Shown piece by piece: positions 8,279 to 17,011 of a DNA stretch of 40,417 bases. The DNA is from Halioglobus sp. (GTDB lineage: Bacteria > Pseudomonadota > Gammaproteobacteria > Pseudomonadales > Halieaceae): contig JAPKAY010000033.1 of assembly GCA_028825045.1 (NCBI GenBank), positions 1-40,417 on the forward strand, written 5' to 3'. The notes below the pieces were generated by a model. It made no database searches. It worked only from the letters and a program-made list of their open reading frames with translations, and was not told the DNA's origin. Each line of letters starts with the position of its first letter. Within the stretch, counting starts at the first letter, position 1. Both the position numbers and the translations under genes were made by a program.

Positions 8279-9121
8279 ATGAAACCACAAGACTTTAAGG
8301 ACATCGACTACTTAAAAGATAACGCAGGCATTGTGACACTCACGCTTAATACCCCTGCGCGTAAAAATGCACTGAGTGCGGTAACGTTCCTTGAACTCTT
8401 TTACGCAGTCGAACAGTTCCAAAACGACGACTCTGCACATGCCATGATACTAACGGGTGCGAAAGATCCAAATGGAGGCGACCCCGCTAAGGAGGCGTTT
8501 AGTAGTGGCGGTTATTTCAATCCGGATGCCTTTGAGGGCTTGGCGCCGGAAGTCCTGGCTGATATTGACATGTCCGACGTTGCTCAAAAGCGCACTACGC
8601 TCAAGTTCTTCGCCTGCGACAAACCGATTATTGCCGCCATCAATGGCCTTGCTATCGGCGGCGCGTTTACGCTGTGTCTCGCAGCTGCTGACCTAATCTA
8701 CATGTCAGAATATGCCTGGATACAACTCCCGTTTGCAAAACTCGGGATTTCCGCAGAGCTTTCCTCCTCATACCTCCTGCCGCATTTATTGGGCTTGCAA
8801 AAAACCAAGGGGATATTGTTTTTCCCAGAACGTATCAGCGCGATTGCTGCTGTGGAGTTAGGAATTGCCACCAAGGTTTTACCCCATGATGAACTCCTGA
8901 GCTACGCAAAAGAACAAGCCCTAAAGCTAATCCCCCCGCTGGGTGCCGCGATGTCGATCCGTGAAATGAAGCGCATCATGCACCAGCCCCTAACGGCATC
9001 CTTGAATGAGGCGCTTGACCTTGAAAATGAGGCACTGGCAAAACTGATGGGCACTGAAGACTTCGCCGAAGGAATGATGGCTCGCGTTGAACGAAGACCG
9101 CCAGTTTTCAAGGGTAAATAA
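8279..9121 (+). CDS. Enoyl-CoA hydratase/isomerase family protein
   Basis: A 280-residue crotonase-fold protein. Oxyanion-hole segments are visible at FSSGGYF (74-80) and NGLAIGG (122-128). The single acidic residue in LGISAELSSSYLLP (E160) falls where delta3,delta2-enoyl-CoA isomerases keep their catalytic glutamate. The second glutamate expected of hydratases is not obvious. An isomerase acting on unsaturated fatty acyl-CoA is therefore slightly favoured over a hydratase. The start is an ATG 120 bases from the divergent esterase gene, and the gene stands alone. A role in fatty-acid beta-oxidation is inferred from the family. Confidence 0.85.
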   Translation: MKPQDFKDIDYLKDNAGIVTLTLNTPARKNALSAVTFLELFYAVEQFQNDDSAHAMILTGAKDPNGGDPAKEAFSSGGYFNPDAFEGLAPEVLADIDMSDVAQKRTTLKFFACDKPIIAAINGLAIGGAFTLCLAAADLIYMSEYAWIQLPFAKLGISAELSSSYLLPHLLGLQKTKGILFFPERISAIAAVELGIATKVLPHDELLSYAKEQALKLIPPLGAAMSIREMKRIMHQPLTASLNEALDLENEALAKLMGTEDFAEGMMARVERRPPVFKGK

Positions 9122-9269
9122 CACGATGGCAATTGCCCTAATGGCCCAGTCTATCGGGCCACAAACACAGCGTAACCGACGACAGTCGCCCCGTTTCGCA
9201 GGGGAAAAGAGATTTTTTGCAGCATCGAAATGCTCGCTCGATTACCACATCTAGTAAACGCTTACTCCT

Positions 9270-10661
9270 TTACCGAGTCTTCATGAGATAGAGCAATCGT
9301 TCACTTTCTGGTATCGGGGCCGTTTTCTCAATCGTATAATATTGCAAGAATGCGTCTTCGAAACCCTGCCGGGTATAGTTTTCAAAGATGTCCTCCCGAG
9401 TGGTGAGCAGCCTCACAACCTGCGAATCAGCCTTGGGAACAAACTCGATGACTAGCCATCTGGTCATACCGGAAAACAACTTCGCGATATTGGATAACGG
9501 TACGTTATTACTGATCGCCAGATGATGGATCAGCGCCAGAACCAGCAAGGCATCACCATGACTGCGCTCGATAAAGGAAGACCGCTCCGCATTACCCCAA
9601 CCAATTGCCGGGGAAGGTGAACTTAAATCCTGTATCAGCGGTAATATATTGGTAGGGCCATTTTCGTTGACGTTGCGATAATTTAGCTCCACAGCCACCG
9701 GATCTATATCCTGAGAGACGACCAGCTCACAATGCTTGGCGGCAATGCGACTGAATTCCCCGGTATTTGCTCCAAAATCCTGAATGATTGCAAGACTGTC
9801 AGGAATGTCTTTCAAAAAACTATCTACTAACGCTCGTTTTTCATCACCCGCACGACCCGAATAATTAGTGTTTGCGTAGTAATCGCCCCACTCTGTTTCC
9901 GGCATTTTCCACTTCAGCTTCTGTACTGCACTCGCCAGAGCCTCCATCATCGCGCGCAGGCCTTGCTCCGATAGACTGACGCTTTTAAAACCCTTTGCAG
10001 TTTTCTTTACAGCGGCGTCAGAGTGCTGCTGCTGCATTTTGGCGTGCAGGTGTATGTGGGTTGCCAGAGAGTAGTTCAGGCGAGTCTTTACTGGTAACAG
10101 CTTGCTGGCCAACGGCAGTGGAACGCCATCTATGTGGCTAATCATAAGCTTCGAAAGCTCGACATCAGTAAATGCCATTAGGGCCAGCGGAGCTAGAAAA
10201 TGCTGACAGAACTGTTTGTAGGCAACCCAGGGACTACCCGGCACATATTTTTCAAACGAAAGCGTGTCGATGAACACTGGCTTGGAGTCGATGAACTGGA
10301 CATTGTAGGCAGATGCATCCTTCAGAATAAAACCGTGTTTGATTGCTTCGTGCTGTACTCGCAGGGTAAGCATTGCTGCATCTTTTAGCTGACTAAAGCT
10401 CCACTCATAAGGATAAGAAATAAATGGGATCTGTTGGGGTTTCAGAATCTTGTAGCAATCGGTCGTGCCAGTGACACTTCCGTCGACGGTTTCTTCGTGC
10501 GAGACCAACAAACCGCGGCTGACTAATTTTTCGTACAGACCTGATTCCATAAAAGCGTCATATGTCTCTGCGAATCTTTTATTGACTTGCCGATAAACAC
10601 ATTCAGAAAACGCAAAAACAAACCCGCTTGGGTCGCGAAAAGATGACGACAAAGGTTCCAT
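9270..10661 (-). CDS. NoeA-like class I methyltransferase with kinase-like N-terminal motif
   Basis: A 463-residue protein. The C-terminal half has a Rossmann methyltransferase signature: motif I IQDFGANTGEF at 293-303, the acidic end of strand 2 at QDIDP, and LALIHHLA in place of motif IV. This layout is that of the proteins annotated as nodulation NoeA-like methyltransferases. Residues 108-135 carry a pattern like the catalytic and metal-binding loops of protein and aminoglycoside kinases: D115, N120 five residues later, and D132 after a beta-like run (KPVFID). Whether that half is an active or vestigial kinase fold is unknown. It is followed at 59 bases by the same-strand YLDPGTGS protein gene upstream. 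The substrate cannot be named. Confidence 0.75.
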   Translation of the reverse strand: MEPLSSSFRDPSGFVFAFSECVYRQVNKRFAETYDAFMESGLYEKLVSRGLLVSHEETVDGSVTGTTDCYKILKPQQIPFISYPYEWSFSQLKDAAMLTLRVQHEAIKHGFILKDASAYNVQFIDSKPVFIDTLSFEKYVPGSPWVAYKQFCQHFLAPLALMAFTDVELSKLMISHIDGVPLPLASKLLPVKTRLNYSLATHIHLHAKMQQQHSDAAVKKTAKGFKSVSLSEQGLRAMMEALASAVQKLKWKMPETEWGDYYANTNYSGRAGDEKRALVDSFLKDIPDSLAIIQDFGANTGEFSRIAAKHCELVVSQDIDPVAVELNYRNVNENGPTNILPLIQDLSSPSPAIGWGNAERSSFIERSHGDALLVLALIHHLAISNNVPLSNIAKLFSGMTRWLVIEFVPKADSQVVRLLTTREDIFENYTRQGFEDAFLQYYTIEKTAPIPESERLLYLMKTR

Positions 10662-10720
10662 GATTACCCTGACTACGGAATTATTATTGGGAAGGACTGC
10701 GGTATTCGGAAACGCTGCGC

Positions 10721-10948
10721 CTATTCAGACTCTTGGGTATCATCGTCGTCATCAAGCAGGCTTGTTGGCGCCTCTTTACCAAACCAAGCGCGAATTCGGT
10801 ACCAGTAATTTTTGATAGTAAAACCGGCAACCGCAATACCTGCAATAACTCCCTGCAGAATCATGCTACCGGTGCCCGGATCGAGATAAGCCGCCGCCTG
10901 GTGCGAGTACGTAAGAACAAGGAATGAAATTATCAGTATTGGTTTCAT
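10721..10948 (-). CDS. Small membrane protein with YLDPGTGS motif
   Basis: A 75-residue protein with a signal-like hydrophobic N-terminus (1-19, ending HQAAA), then YLDPGTGS (21-28), a second hydrophobic helix (29-45), a short basic stretch and a strongly acidic tail (five aspartates at 66-70). The YLDPGTGS motif after a predicted cleavage or membrane boundary is known in many bacterial small proteins of unknown function. Start 10948 is chosen over 10972 because it begins the hydrophobic helix. It lies just upstream of, and on the same strand as, the NoeA-like methyltransferase gene, so co-transcription is likely. No function is assigned. Confidence 0.75.
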   Translation of the reverse strand: MKPILIISFLVLTYSHQAAAYLDPGTGSMILQGVIAGIAVAGFTIKNYWYRIRAWFGKEAPTSLLDDDDDTQESE

Positions 10949-11283
10949 AATTGGTATCCAGATTTCACACACGTCACAGGGGTATCCTAGTACGGATCAG
11001 CTGAACACCCTTATTGCTCAGCGCCATAGCCAAAAAATTTAAGGGTAGAGCATTTTCACCAAACTGGCTAATTGCTGCCCTTTGCAGCCAGTCATCGGAA
11101 CAGATAGCTTGTCGGTAATAATGCTAGCTCATGCGGATTGGTCCTGTACCGAGTGCAGCACAGACCCTACACCCCCACTAGAGACATACCTTAACACATC
11201 GAACTAGGGGGGGTTCCCACTCTTGTTTCGCTGCCAGATTCCTGTGTGCTGAGGAATTTCATATTTATATCAGTGGTCCGTTG
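10949..11283. other. Divergent intergenic region with one inverted repeat
   Basis: These 335 bases separate the minus-strand YLDPGTGS gene from the plus-strand M14 gene and must hold both promoters. The only structure I can point to is an inverted repeat, ACTGGCT (11063-11069) with AGCCAGT (11086-11092). An inner GCTGC/GCAGC pair could extend it. It has no T-run, so it is more like an operator or an RNA hairpin than a terminator. No coding frame is supported. Confidence 0.4.
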
Positions 11284-12807
11284 ATGCTTCGCTACAGCTT
11301 TTTCAAGATTTTTCCTCAGCGCCTCTCTACCGGATTCATCCTCGGTCTTTGGGTAATGACCTCCACTGCCATTGCGCAATATGAGGACGTGTTGGTTCCA
11401 GACGACGGCGAGATGGCTGTGAGTGAGCAGTCAGAGTTGTTACTGGAGGGTCCACGGGCAATAAGCGTGAGTGCCAGCAGTAAGGAGTTGCCCACAGATC
11501 CAGATAATGCTCCAGAAACCACAATATTACCCTCCGAGCAAATCCAGACCATTCCAGATGCCCCCGACCTAAATCAATGGCTCCAGGTGGATGCGCCCGC
11601 CCAAGCCACAAATTCCACCGGGGAATTGCCTTCGGCAAGCACCGATCGCCAACAATTGGATAACGATATTGAACAGCTGGACAGTGCTGTCCAAGAATTC
11701 CCGCAACCACTTCATGTTCTGGGCTCCCACATTAGTCCCGGAGAATCTCGTAGATTGTTATGGATCGCCAGCGAAACCTCCTACGGCAGCAAATTGGAGA
11801 CTCCCGTCTATATCATTCACGGTGAAGAACCCGGGCCTACCTTGTGCTTAACCGCCGCTATCCACGGTGATGAATTAAATGGCGTCGAGATTGTCCGCCA
11901 ACTGGTCAGTGACCTTTCCGCGGACGACCTTTACGGCACTGTTATAGGTGTCCCGATAGTCAATTTGCTGGGGTTCACACGGGGCTCTCGTTATTTGCCC
12001 GACCGGCGAGACCTGAATCGCTTCTTTCCAGGAAACCCCTATGGCAGCTCCGCTTCCCGCATTGCCTTCTCATTCTTCCAAGATATCGTACGGCACTGTG
12101 ATCTATTGATCGACGTCCATACCGGCTCACTGAATCGCACGAACTTGGCACAGGTCCGCGCAAATCTGCAAATTCCAGAGGTGTTGGAGCTCACCACCAA
12201 GTTTGGCTCCACCGCAGTACTGCACAGCCGAAAGCTAAGCGGGAATTTACGCAGCGCCGCAACCAAGCAGGGCATACCGGCGGTAGCTCTAGAGTTAGGC
12301 GAGCCAGGCAGCTTGCAGAAAGAGCATATTGAGGAAGGCGTCGAGATCATTGAAACCGTTATGATCGGACTCGACATGATCAGGCGTCTGTGGACTATCG
12401 GCGAATCGCAGCCAGTATTCTATCGCTCACGCTGGGTGAGAGTTAATTATGGCGGGCTTCTAGTGTCTAAAGTAGAGGTGGGTGACCGCATCAGAGAAGG
12501 AGACGACCTAGGTACCATTGTGAATCCACTCACGAATGAATCCTTCAAAATAGTGTCTCCGTACAGCGGCCGCATCCTCGGAATGGCGCTGAATCAGTTT
12601 ATGCTGCCTGGCTACGCGGCCTATAATGTGGGCATTGTTGCCGATGAGGAGACCGCCGTTGTCGACGCTCCCACATCTGAATGCGTCTTTACACCCAATG
12701 ACCCGAAGCAAGTTTCCGAAGAATTTGGATGCACGTCTGACGAAAACGAAGAGTTTGAGCGATTTGATCTCGAGAAAATCGACGAGGAAGCCGAAGGCGA
12801 TGCCTGA
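11284..12807 (+). CDS. Exported succinylglutamate desuccinylase/aspartoacylase family (M14-like) zinc protein
   Basis: A 507-residue protein: a signal peptide or anchor (1-31), then about 110 residues of low-complexity, acidic and serine/proline-rich linker, then a zinc carboxypeptidase-like amide hydrolase. Zinc ligands are H194 and E197 (AAIHGDE) and H279 (IDVHTG). Substrate-binding DLNR is at 243-246 and the likely catalytic glutamate is in ALELGEPG (335-342). A lipoyl/biotinyl-like beta region follows (about 385-455, with VEVGDRIREGD) and the protein ends in an acidic tail. This matches the family annotated as succinylglutamate desuccinylase/aspartoacylase; real substrates of exported members are not established. 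Start ATG 11284 is used; a TTG immediately upstream and in frame is ignored. Confidence 0.8.
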   Translation: MLRYSFFKIFPQRLSTGFILGLWVMTSTAIAQYEDVLVPDDGEMAVSEQSELLLEGPRAISVSASSKELPTDPDNAPETTILPSEQIQTIPDAPDLNQWLQVDAPAQATNSTGELPSASTDRQQLDNDIEQLDSAVQEFPQPLHVLGSHISPGESRRLLWIASETSYGSKLETPVYIIHGEEPGPTLCLTAAIHGDELNGVEIVRQLVSDLSADDLYGTVIGVPIVNLLGFTRGSRYLPDRRDLNRFFPGNPYGSSASRIAFSFFQDIVRHCDLLIDVHTGSLNRTNLAQVRANLQIPEVLELTTKFGSTAVLHSRKLSGNLRSAATKQGIPAVALELGEPGSLQKEHIEEGVEIIETVMIGLDMIRRLWTIGESQPVFYRSRWVRVNYGGLLVSKVEVGDRIREGDDLGTIVNPLTNESFKIVSPYSGRILGMALNQFMLPGYAAYNVGIVADEETAVVDAPTSECVFTPNDPKQVSEEFGCTSDENEEFERFDLEKIDEEAEGDA

Positions 12808-13145
12808 TTTAATGCCAACTCCCAAGCCGAGAACTCTTCCGCCAATTACCTCCCGAGTGCAAGCAAAGGCCAGCGCCGCAGCTCGATACACGTTAAACCG
12901 CCAGATTGGTCATTTTTTGACCATTTTGATGGTATCGGGTGCCAGTTTGGCGTTCAATCTCACCCGGAATAACTCAGTTTAATTTCGGACTCAATTCTAG
13001 CTTGGCTGGCAAGTAAATAGTTCACATTTTTCAAGCCCAAATTGTTACCTTGCTGCATTCTCCGCCCCGCGTATGATTACCCACATCCCCGTATGCAATA
13101 AAAGGGGAGCCCATAAGCTATTCAGACCCCGTAAGGAGAACCACA
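12808..13145. other. Intergenic region: hairpin, then porin promoter and ribosome site
   Basis: No gene is supported in these 338 bases. The left part has a perfect inverted repeat, TGGTCA-TTTTT-TGACCA at 12907-12923, which could be an operator or a weak terminator of the upstream M14 gene. The right part holds the porin promoter (listed separately) and a strong Shine-Dalgarno AAGGAG at 13133-13138, eight bases before the porin ATG. Confidence 0.5.
13050..13077 (+). promoter_or_regulatory. Sigma-70-like promoter for the porin gene
   Basis: A -35-like TTGCTG (13050-13055), a 16-base spacer and a good -10 TATGAT (13072-13077) lie about 70 bases upstream of the porin ATG. They leave an untranslated leader of about 60 bases that ends in a strong AAGGAG. 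The placement fits a highly expressed outer-membrane protein. It is predicted by eye only. Confidence 0.5.
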
Positions 13146-14054
13146 ATGTTCAAGAAAACCGCACTCATAGCCGGCATTGGCCTGGCATTTTCTGTAACTG
13201 CCCAAGCTGATTATCAGTGGGAAGTGGGTGGCTTCTATACCTTTGGAGAATACAAAGCAGCAATCAGAAACACCCAATTCAACAACCGCTCTAAAGATAT
13301 CGATGAGAATCTTGGCGGCGTGTTCGGCACCTGGTACATGGAAGAAGTTGACACCAGCAAAGGTCCTCTGCGTGAAGCGGCGTTCCTGGATCATGCCTCC
13401 GACATTACTCTGGCATACACTGACGGAAAAGTAGACACCGGTAAGCTAGGCGATAACTTAGATAACTCTGACGCTCAGACCTACAGCATCAGCAGCCGTT
13501 ATATTGCCGAAGGCCCAGGCTGGAAGCTTTCCGGCTGGTTGGTTGACCTAGGCTATGAGCGTGACGATATCAATGATTCAAGGTCAAATATTTACAACGT
13601 TGGCATCGGTAAATACATCGCCGACGACATCACGCTTGTTTTTGATTACACAAACATCGATATCGGCAGAGGTGGTGATGCCGATAACTACGAACTTGAT
13701 CTCGACATGTTCTTTGCTATGGACAATGGCGGCATCAAGGCAAATCTGAGCGCTGGTAAAACTGTTAGAAGTGGCGAGGACGATGTCGATACTTACATTA
13801 TTGGCGGTACCTGGTACCTCAACAACAACCTCGGCTTTGGCGCAGAGTATATCAACACCTCACTCGATGGTTCTGATACGGTCAACGGCTTCTCTATAGA
13901 CGCTGACTGGTTTATCACTGAGTCGTTTGGCATGAATCTGGCTTTCAGTCAGGTGGATTATGATGACTTCAACATCCAAAATGGACCCAACGCCGGCGGT
14001 AAACTGCAGCTGGAAAAGGACGAAGTATCACTTAGTGCTAACTTCCGCTTCTAA
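13146..14054 (+). CDS. Putative outer-membrane porin
   Basis: A 302-residue protein with a clean signal peptide (MFKKTALIAG start, cleavage after AQA at about residue 21). The mature chain has alternating polar and hydrophobic beta-strands, aromatic residues at strand ends, Asp/Asn/Gly-rich turns, and the C-terminal motif SANFRF. The final phenylalanine is the typical signature for outer-membrane barrel assembly. It most resembles the putative porin group of marine gammaproteobacteria; the number of strands cannot be counted reliably by eye. It is monocistronic, with its own promoter, an AAGGAG ribosome site eight bases before ATG, and a strong terminator directly downstream, all pointing to high expression. 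The transported solute is unknown. Confidence 0.8.
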   Translation: MFKKTALIAGIGLAFSVTAQADYQWEVGGFYTFGEYKAAIRNTQFNNRSKDIDENLGGVFGTWYMEEVDTSKGPLREAAFLDHASDITLAYTDGKVDTGKLGDNLDNSDAQTYSISSRYIAEGPGWKLSGWLVDLGYERDDINDSRSNIYNVGIGKYIADDITLVFDYTNIDIGRGGDADNYELDLDMFFAMDNGGIKANLSAGKTVRSGEDDVDTYIIGGTWYLNNNLGFGAEYINTSLDGSDTVNGFSIDADWFITESFGMNLAFSQVDYDDFNIQNGPNAGGKLQLEKDEVSLSANFRF

Positions 14055-14077
14055 ACAGAACCTGAAAGGGTAGCGAC

Positions 14078-14111
14078 AAAGGCGGACACCTCGGTGTCCG
14101 CCTTTTTTTTT
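14078..14111 (+). terminator. Rho-independent terminator of the porin gene
   Basis: A perfect 13-base-pair stem (AAAGGCGGACACC with GGTGTCCGCCTTT) around a two-base centre is followed by a run of nine or more T. It begins 24 bases after the porin stop codon. The A-tract on the left arm means it could also terminate minus-strand transcripts coming from coaX, whose gene ends at 14159. Confidence 0.9.
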
Positions 14112-14158
14112 GCCGTTTATGCGGCGATTACTCTAGGCTGGCAACACAGACACTGTGT

Positions 14159-14890
14159 CTACCTCTGGGCCGCCATTACTGCAAGCCCCTCAAACACCAG
14201 ATCCGGCACCCACTGTCCCGCTCGTCCCACCAACTGCATCAATTCTTCGCCCGCACCCCCGCAAAACACGAGATCCAGCGACTCGCTACCTGCCACATCC
14301 AGAGCCAAACGAACCGCACCGGCCTGAGCCAGGGCGATACCATGTCTCACTGCCTGGGCCGTGGACGTGCCCGGTGAGAGCGCGTAACCGCCAGTTTCGT
14401 GAAACCTGACCCGGCCTGTTTCCGATAGCAGGACACGCTCCATAAGAGAGGACCCGGGGATAATATAGCCCCCCTCATGCTGGCCAGTAGCACTTACAAT
14501 ATCAATAGTGAGTGCGGAACCCGCGTCGATAACACACACACGGCCCTCATTCCGCCCCCTGGCGCCAAGCATGGCCAGCCAACGGTCGACGCCCATAAGC
14601 CCAGGGTCCTCATAGCTGTTTCTGAGTGCTCCGGTGCGGGCCTCGGTTCGCGCAAACCAGGGGTCTATTCCCCATTGCGCTTCCAGTAGTGCTGCTAGCT
14701 CGGCCTCTGTTTCCGGGGCCGCAACACTGGATATCCACAGGTGATCCAGAGTCTCGGTACAGTTAAGAAGTACCGCCTGCGGCGATTCCTCCCCTAGCCG
14801 GTAAGTATCTCTGGCAACAATGTCATTGCCATTCATCAATCGCCATTTCACGCTGCTATTACCAATATCCAGTTGCAAGCAGGCGCTCAC
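14159..14890 (-). CDS. coaX: Type III pantothenate kinase
   Basis: A 243-residue kinase that phosphorylates pantothenate, the first committed step of coenzyme A synthesis. The ASKHA-fold signatures are present: the phosphate-1 loop LDIGNSSVKW (8-17), the pantothenate-binding GVDRWLA, the phosphate-2 motif IDAGSALTID, then EGGYIIPG. Length is typical for CoaX. It overlaps the end of birA by four bases (ATGA), so the two are translationally coupled, an arrangement common in pseudomonads and relatives. CoaX differs from CoaA in being insensitive to CoA feedback (family knowledge). Confidence 0.95.
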   Translation of the reverse strand: MSACLQLDIGNSSVKWRLMNGNDIVARDTYRLGEESPQAVLLNCTETLDHLWISSVAAPETEAELAALLEAQWGIDPWFARTEARTGALRNSYEDPGLMGVDRWLAMLGARGRNEGRVCVIDAGSALTIDIVSATGQHEGGYIIPGSSLMERVLLSETGRVRFHETGGYALSPGTSTAQAVRHGIALAQAGAVRLALDVAGSESLDLVFCGGAGEELMQLVGRAGQWVPDLVFEGLAVMAAQR

Positions 14891-15867
14891 GTCGCTGCCC
14901 TCAGGGATATTTCTCCGCCGTAAACGGATTGAACACCGGCTGTGGTTTCAAGCTGCAGCGCGCCGCGTGTGTCCACGCCTCTGGCGACGCCAACCAATTG
15001 TGCCGCACCCGTATTCAGAACCACAGGCGCGCCAGCGAAGGCATCCAGAGACTGCCAATCGTCGCGCCAAAAAGCGAATCCCTTCTGTTCAAAGCTTGCA
15101 GCCAGAGGCACCAATTCGTTTAGCAGGGCGCCCAGCAGCTTGTTTCGTCCGGGGTGACGCCCTTCCATCATTCTATTAATATCGGTCCAGGTCTGATCAA
15201 TGGCGCTGGCCGCTGACTCCGCCATGGCAACGTTCAAGCCCACGCCGATAACGACTCGGCACATACCGTCCGCATCACCACTCATCTCCAGCAAGATGCC
15301 GCCGAGCTTGGCACCATCGTACAAGACATCATTAGGCCATTTGAGCTGCACTTGGGGAACGTCACAGACACGAAGGGCCCGCGCAACCGCCACTCCTACA
15401 GCCAGGCTCAGACCCTCCAGTGCGGCTGCACCCCCGCTGAACTCCCATAGCAGGGACACATAGAGATTGCTGCCATAAGGGCTTACCCAATCCCGCCCCC
15501 GACGCCCGCGGCCTGCAGTCTGCTGCTCGGCAGTGCACACCAGGCCAGAAGCACAGCCCTGCTCAGCACGGCGCATTACCTCCGAATTAGTAGAATCTAT
15601 GCTGTCTAGAATCTCCAGACTGCCTAGTAACGTCCCAGCCCTTGCATCCAGAGCCGCCAGAACCTTATCAGCGTTCAGCAGGTCGAGGCCTCCCACAATC
15701 CGATAGCCCTTTCCTCTCACGGACTCTATGGCCAGTCCCTGCTCGGTGATAAGTCGATTCACCTGCTTCCACACCGCCGTGCGGCTCAGCCCCATTGCAT
15801 TGGCCAAAGCCTGCCCCGAGTGAAATTCGCCGTTTGCCAACAAAGGCAGCAACATCGATTTCGCCAT
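14887..15867 (-). CDS. birA: Biotin-protein ligase / biotin operon repressor
   Basis: A 326-residue bifunctional BirA. An N-terminal winged helix-turn-helix (about 1-60, with LANAMGLSRTAVWKQVNRL) binds DNA. The central ligase domain activates biotin and attaches it to carboxylase carrier protein: the biotinyl-AMP loop is GRGRRGRDW, followed by GSNLYVSLLW, the catalytic KWPNDVLY and GGILLE. A C-terminal SH3-like domain ends the protein. The complete N-terminal domain indicates it can still repress biotin genes, none of which are in this window. It is the first gene of the birA-coaX operon. Confidence 0.95.
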   Translation of the reverse strand: MAKSMLLPLLANGEFHSGQALANAMGLSRTAVWKQVNRLITEQGLAIESVRGKGYRIVGGLDLLNADKVLAALDARAGTLLGSLEILDSIDSTNSEVMRRAEQGCASGLVCTAEQQTAGRGRRGRDWVSPYGSNLYVSLLWEFSGGAAALEGLSLAVGVAVARALRVCDVPQVQLKWPNDVLYDGAKLGGILLEMSGDADGMCRVVIGVGLNVAMAESAASAIDQTWTDINRMMEGRHPGRNKLLGALLNELVPLAASFEQKGFAFWRDDWQSLDAFAGAPVVLNTGAAQLVGVARGVDTRGALQLETTAGVQSVYGGEISLRAAT

Positions 15868-16096
15868 GAATTGTGGGACTCCAAAGGTCGGTAAAGGCGC
15901 GATGATACCAAATTCTACTCCCTTGATACGGTCGCTTTACGCCCTTTTTGCTGCGCTGAACTTGTCATTCCCGGTAAATACGCACCGTATGCATAGGGTC
16001 AGAAATCAATCACGGGAAAGGGGACTCACACCCCCCATAAACGATACCATTAGCGCTGCGTTACACGAATTTATGTCTAGTGAGGACTGATTGTCG

Positions 16097-16999
16097 ATGA
16101 ATCTACCCCCAAAAGTGCAACTCGTGGAGGTCGGCCCGCGCGACGGCTTGCAGAGCGAGGCGCAAACAATTCCACTATCGGCCAAGCTGCAACTCATCGA
16201 TGAACTCGCCGACGCCGGGCACAACTATATTGAAGCCGGCAGCTTTGTGAATCCGCAGTGGGTGCCGCAGATGGCCGATAGTGAGCAGGTATTCGCAGGG
16301 ATTGAGCGCCGCACAGGTGTGCGCTATTGCGCACTGACACCCAACCTTCAGGGTTTCGAACGGGCGCTGGTGGCCGGTGTTGACGAGGTGGCAATATTTG
16401 CAGTCGCATCAGAGACCTTTTCACACAAGAATATTAACTGCGGTATCGAAGAGAGCTTGCAACGTTTTCGAGAACTAATGCACGCAGCGCGGGAACAGGA
16501 TATACCGGTACGCGGCTATGTCTCCTGCGTCCTGGGCTGCCCCTACGAAGGAGAGGTTTCCCCACAGGCGGTAGCGGAAGTAGCCAGCAAATTACTGGAC
16601 ATGGGCTGTTACGAAATTTCCCTGGGCGACACCATCGGCATTGGCAACGCCGGCAGCATGCAGCGTTTGCTGGATACGTTACTGGCACGCTTTCAACCGG
16701 AGACGCTTGCTGTGCACTGCCATGACACCTATGGTCAGGCGTTAAGCAATATCCTGGTCGCGCTGCAATATAACATTCACACTATCGACGCATCGGTCGC
16801 CGGACTGGGAGGTTGCCCCTACGCCCCGGGTGCCTCCGGAAATGTCGCCACCGAGGACGTGGTCTACATGCTTAATGGGCTGGGCATAGAAACGGGCCTG
16901 GACCTCGACAAGTTAATCGCTGCCGGCAACCGGATATCTGATACCCTTGGTAGGACAAATGCGTCTCGCGTAGCGCGAGCTCGCCTTGCCAGCCGATGA
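16097..16999 (+). CDS. mvaB: Hydroxymethylglutaryl-CoA lyase
   Basis: A 300-residue TIM-barrel enzyme that cleaves HMG-CoA to acetyl-CoA and acetoacetate, the last step of leucine breakdown. Signatures: EVGPRDGLQ (11-19) with the catalytic Arg-Asp pair, VLGCPYEGEV (145-154), metal histidines in VHCHDTYG (206-213), and the catalytic-cysteine loop AGLGGCPYAPGASGN (C240). ATG 16097 is used; an in-frame TTG at 16091 nearer to GAGGA is a possible alternative. The other leucine-degradation genes usually found with it are absent from the window. A small membrane-protein gene follows after 12 bases. Confidence 0.93.
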   Translation: MNLPPKVQLVEVGPRDGLQSEAQTIPLSAKLQLIDELADAGHNYIEAGSFVNPQWVPQMADSEQVFAGIERRTGVRYCALTPNLQGFERALVAGVDEVAIFAVASETFSHKNINCGIEESLQRFRELMHAAREQDIPVRGYVSCVLGCPYEGEVSPQAVAEVASKLLDMGCYEISLGDTIGIGNAGSMQRLLDTLLARFQPETLAVHCHDTYGQALSNILVALQYNIHTIDASVAGLGGCPYAPGASGNVATEDVVYMLNGLGIETGLDLDKLIAAGNRISDTLGRTNASRVARARLASR

Positions 17000-17011
17000 G
17001 CAACAACACGG

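Noticed and set aside
12907..12923. FadR-type operator
   Set aside because: TGGTC...GACCA recalls the FadR site, but the spacing is too wide and the neighbouring genes are not fatty-acid genes.
15866..16090. Plus-strand frame between birA and mvaB
   Set aside because: Composition is not protein-like, it overlaps the birA start and ends immediately before mvaB; it is probably just the divergent promoter region.
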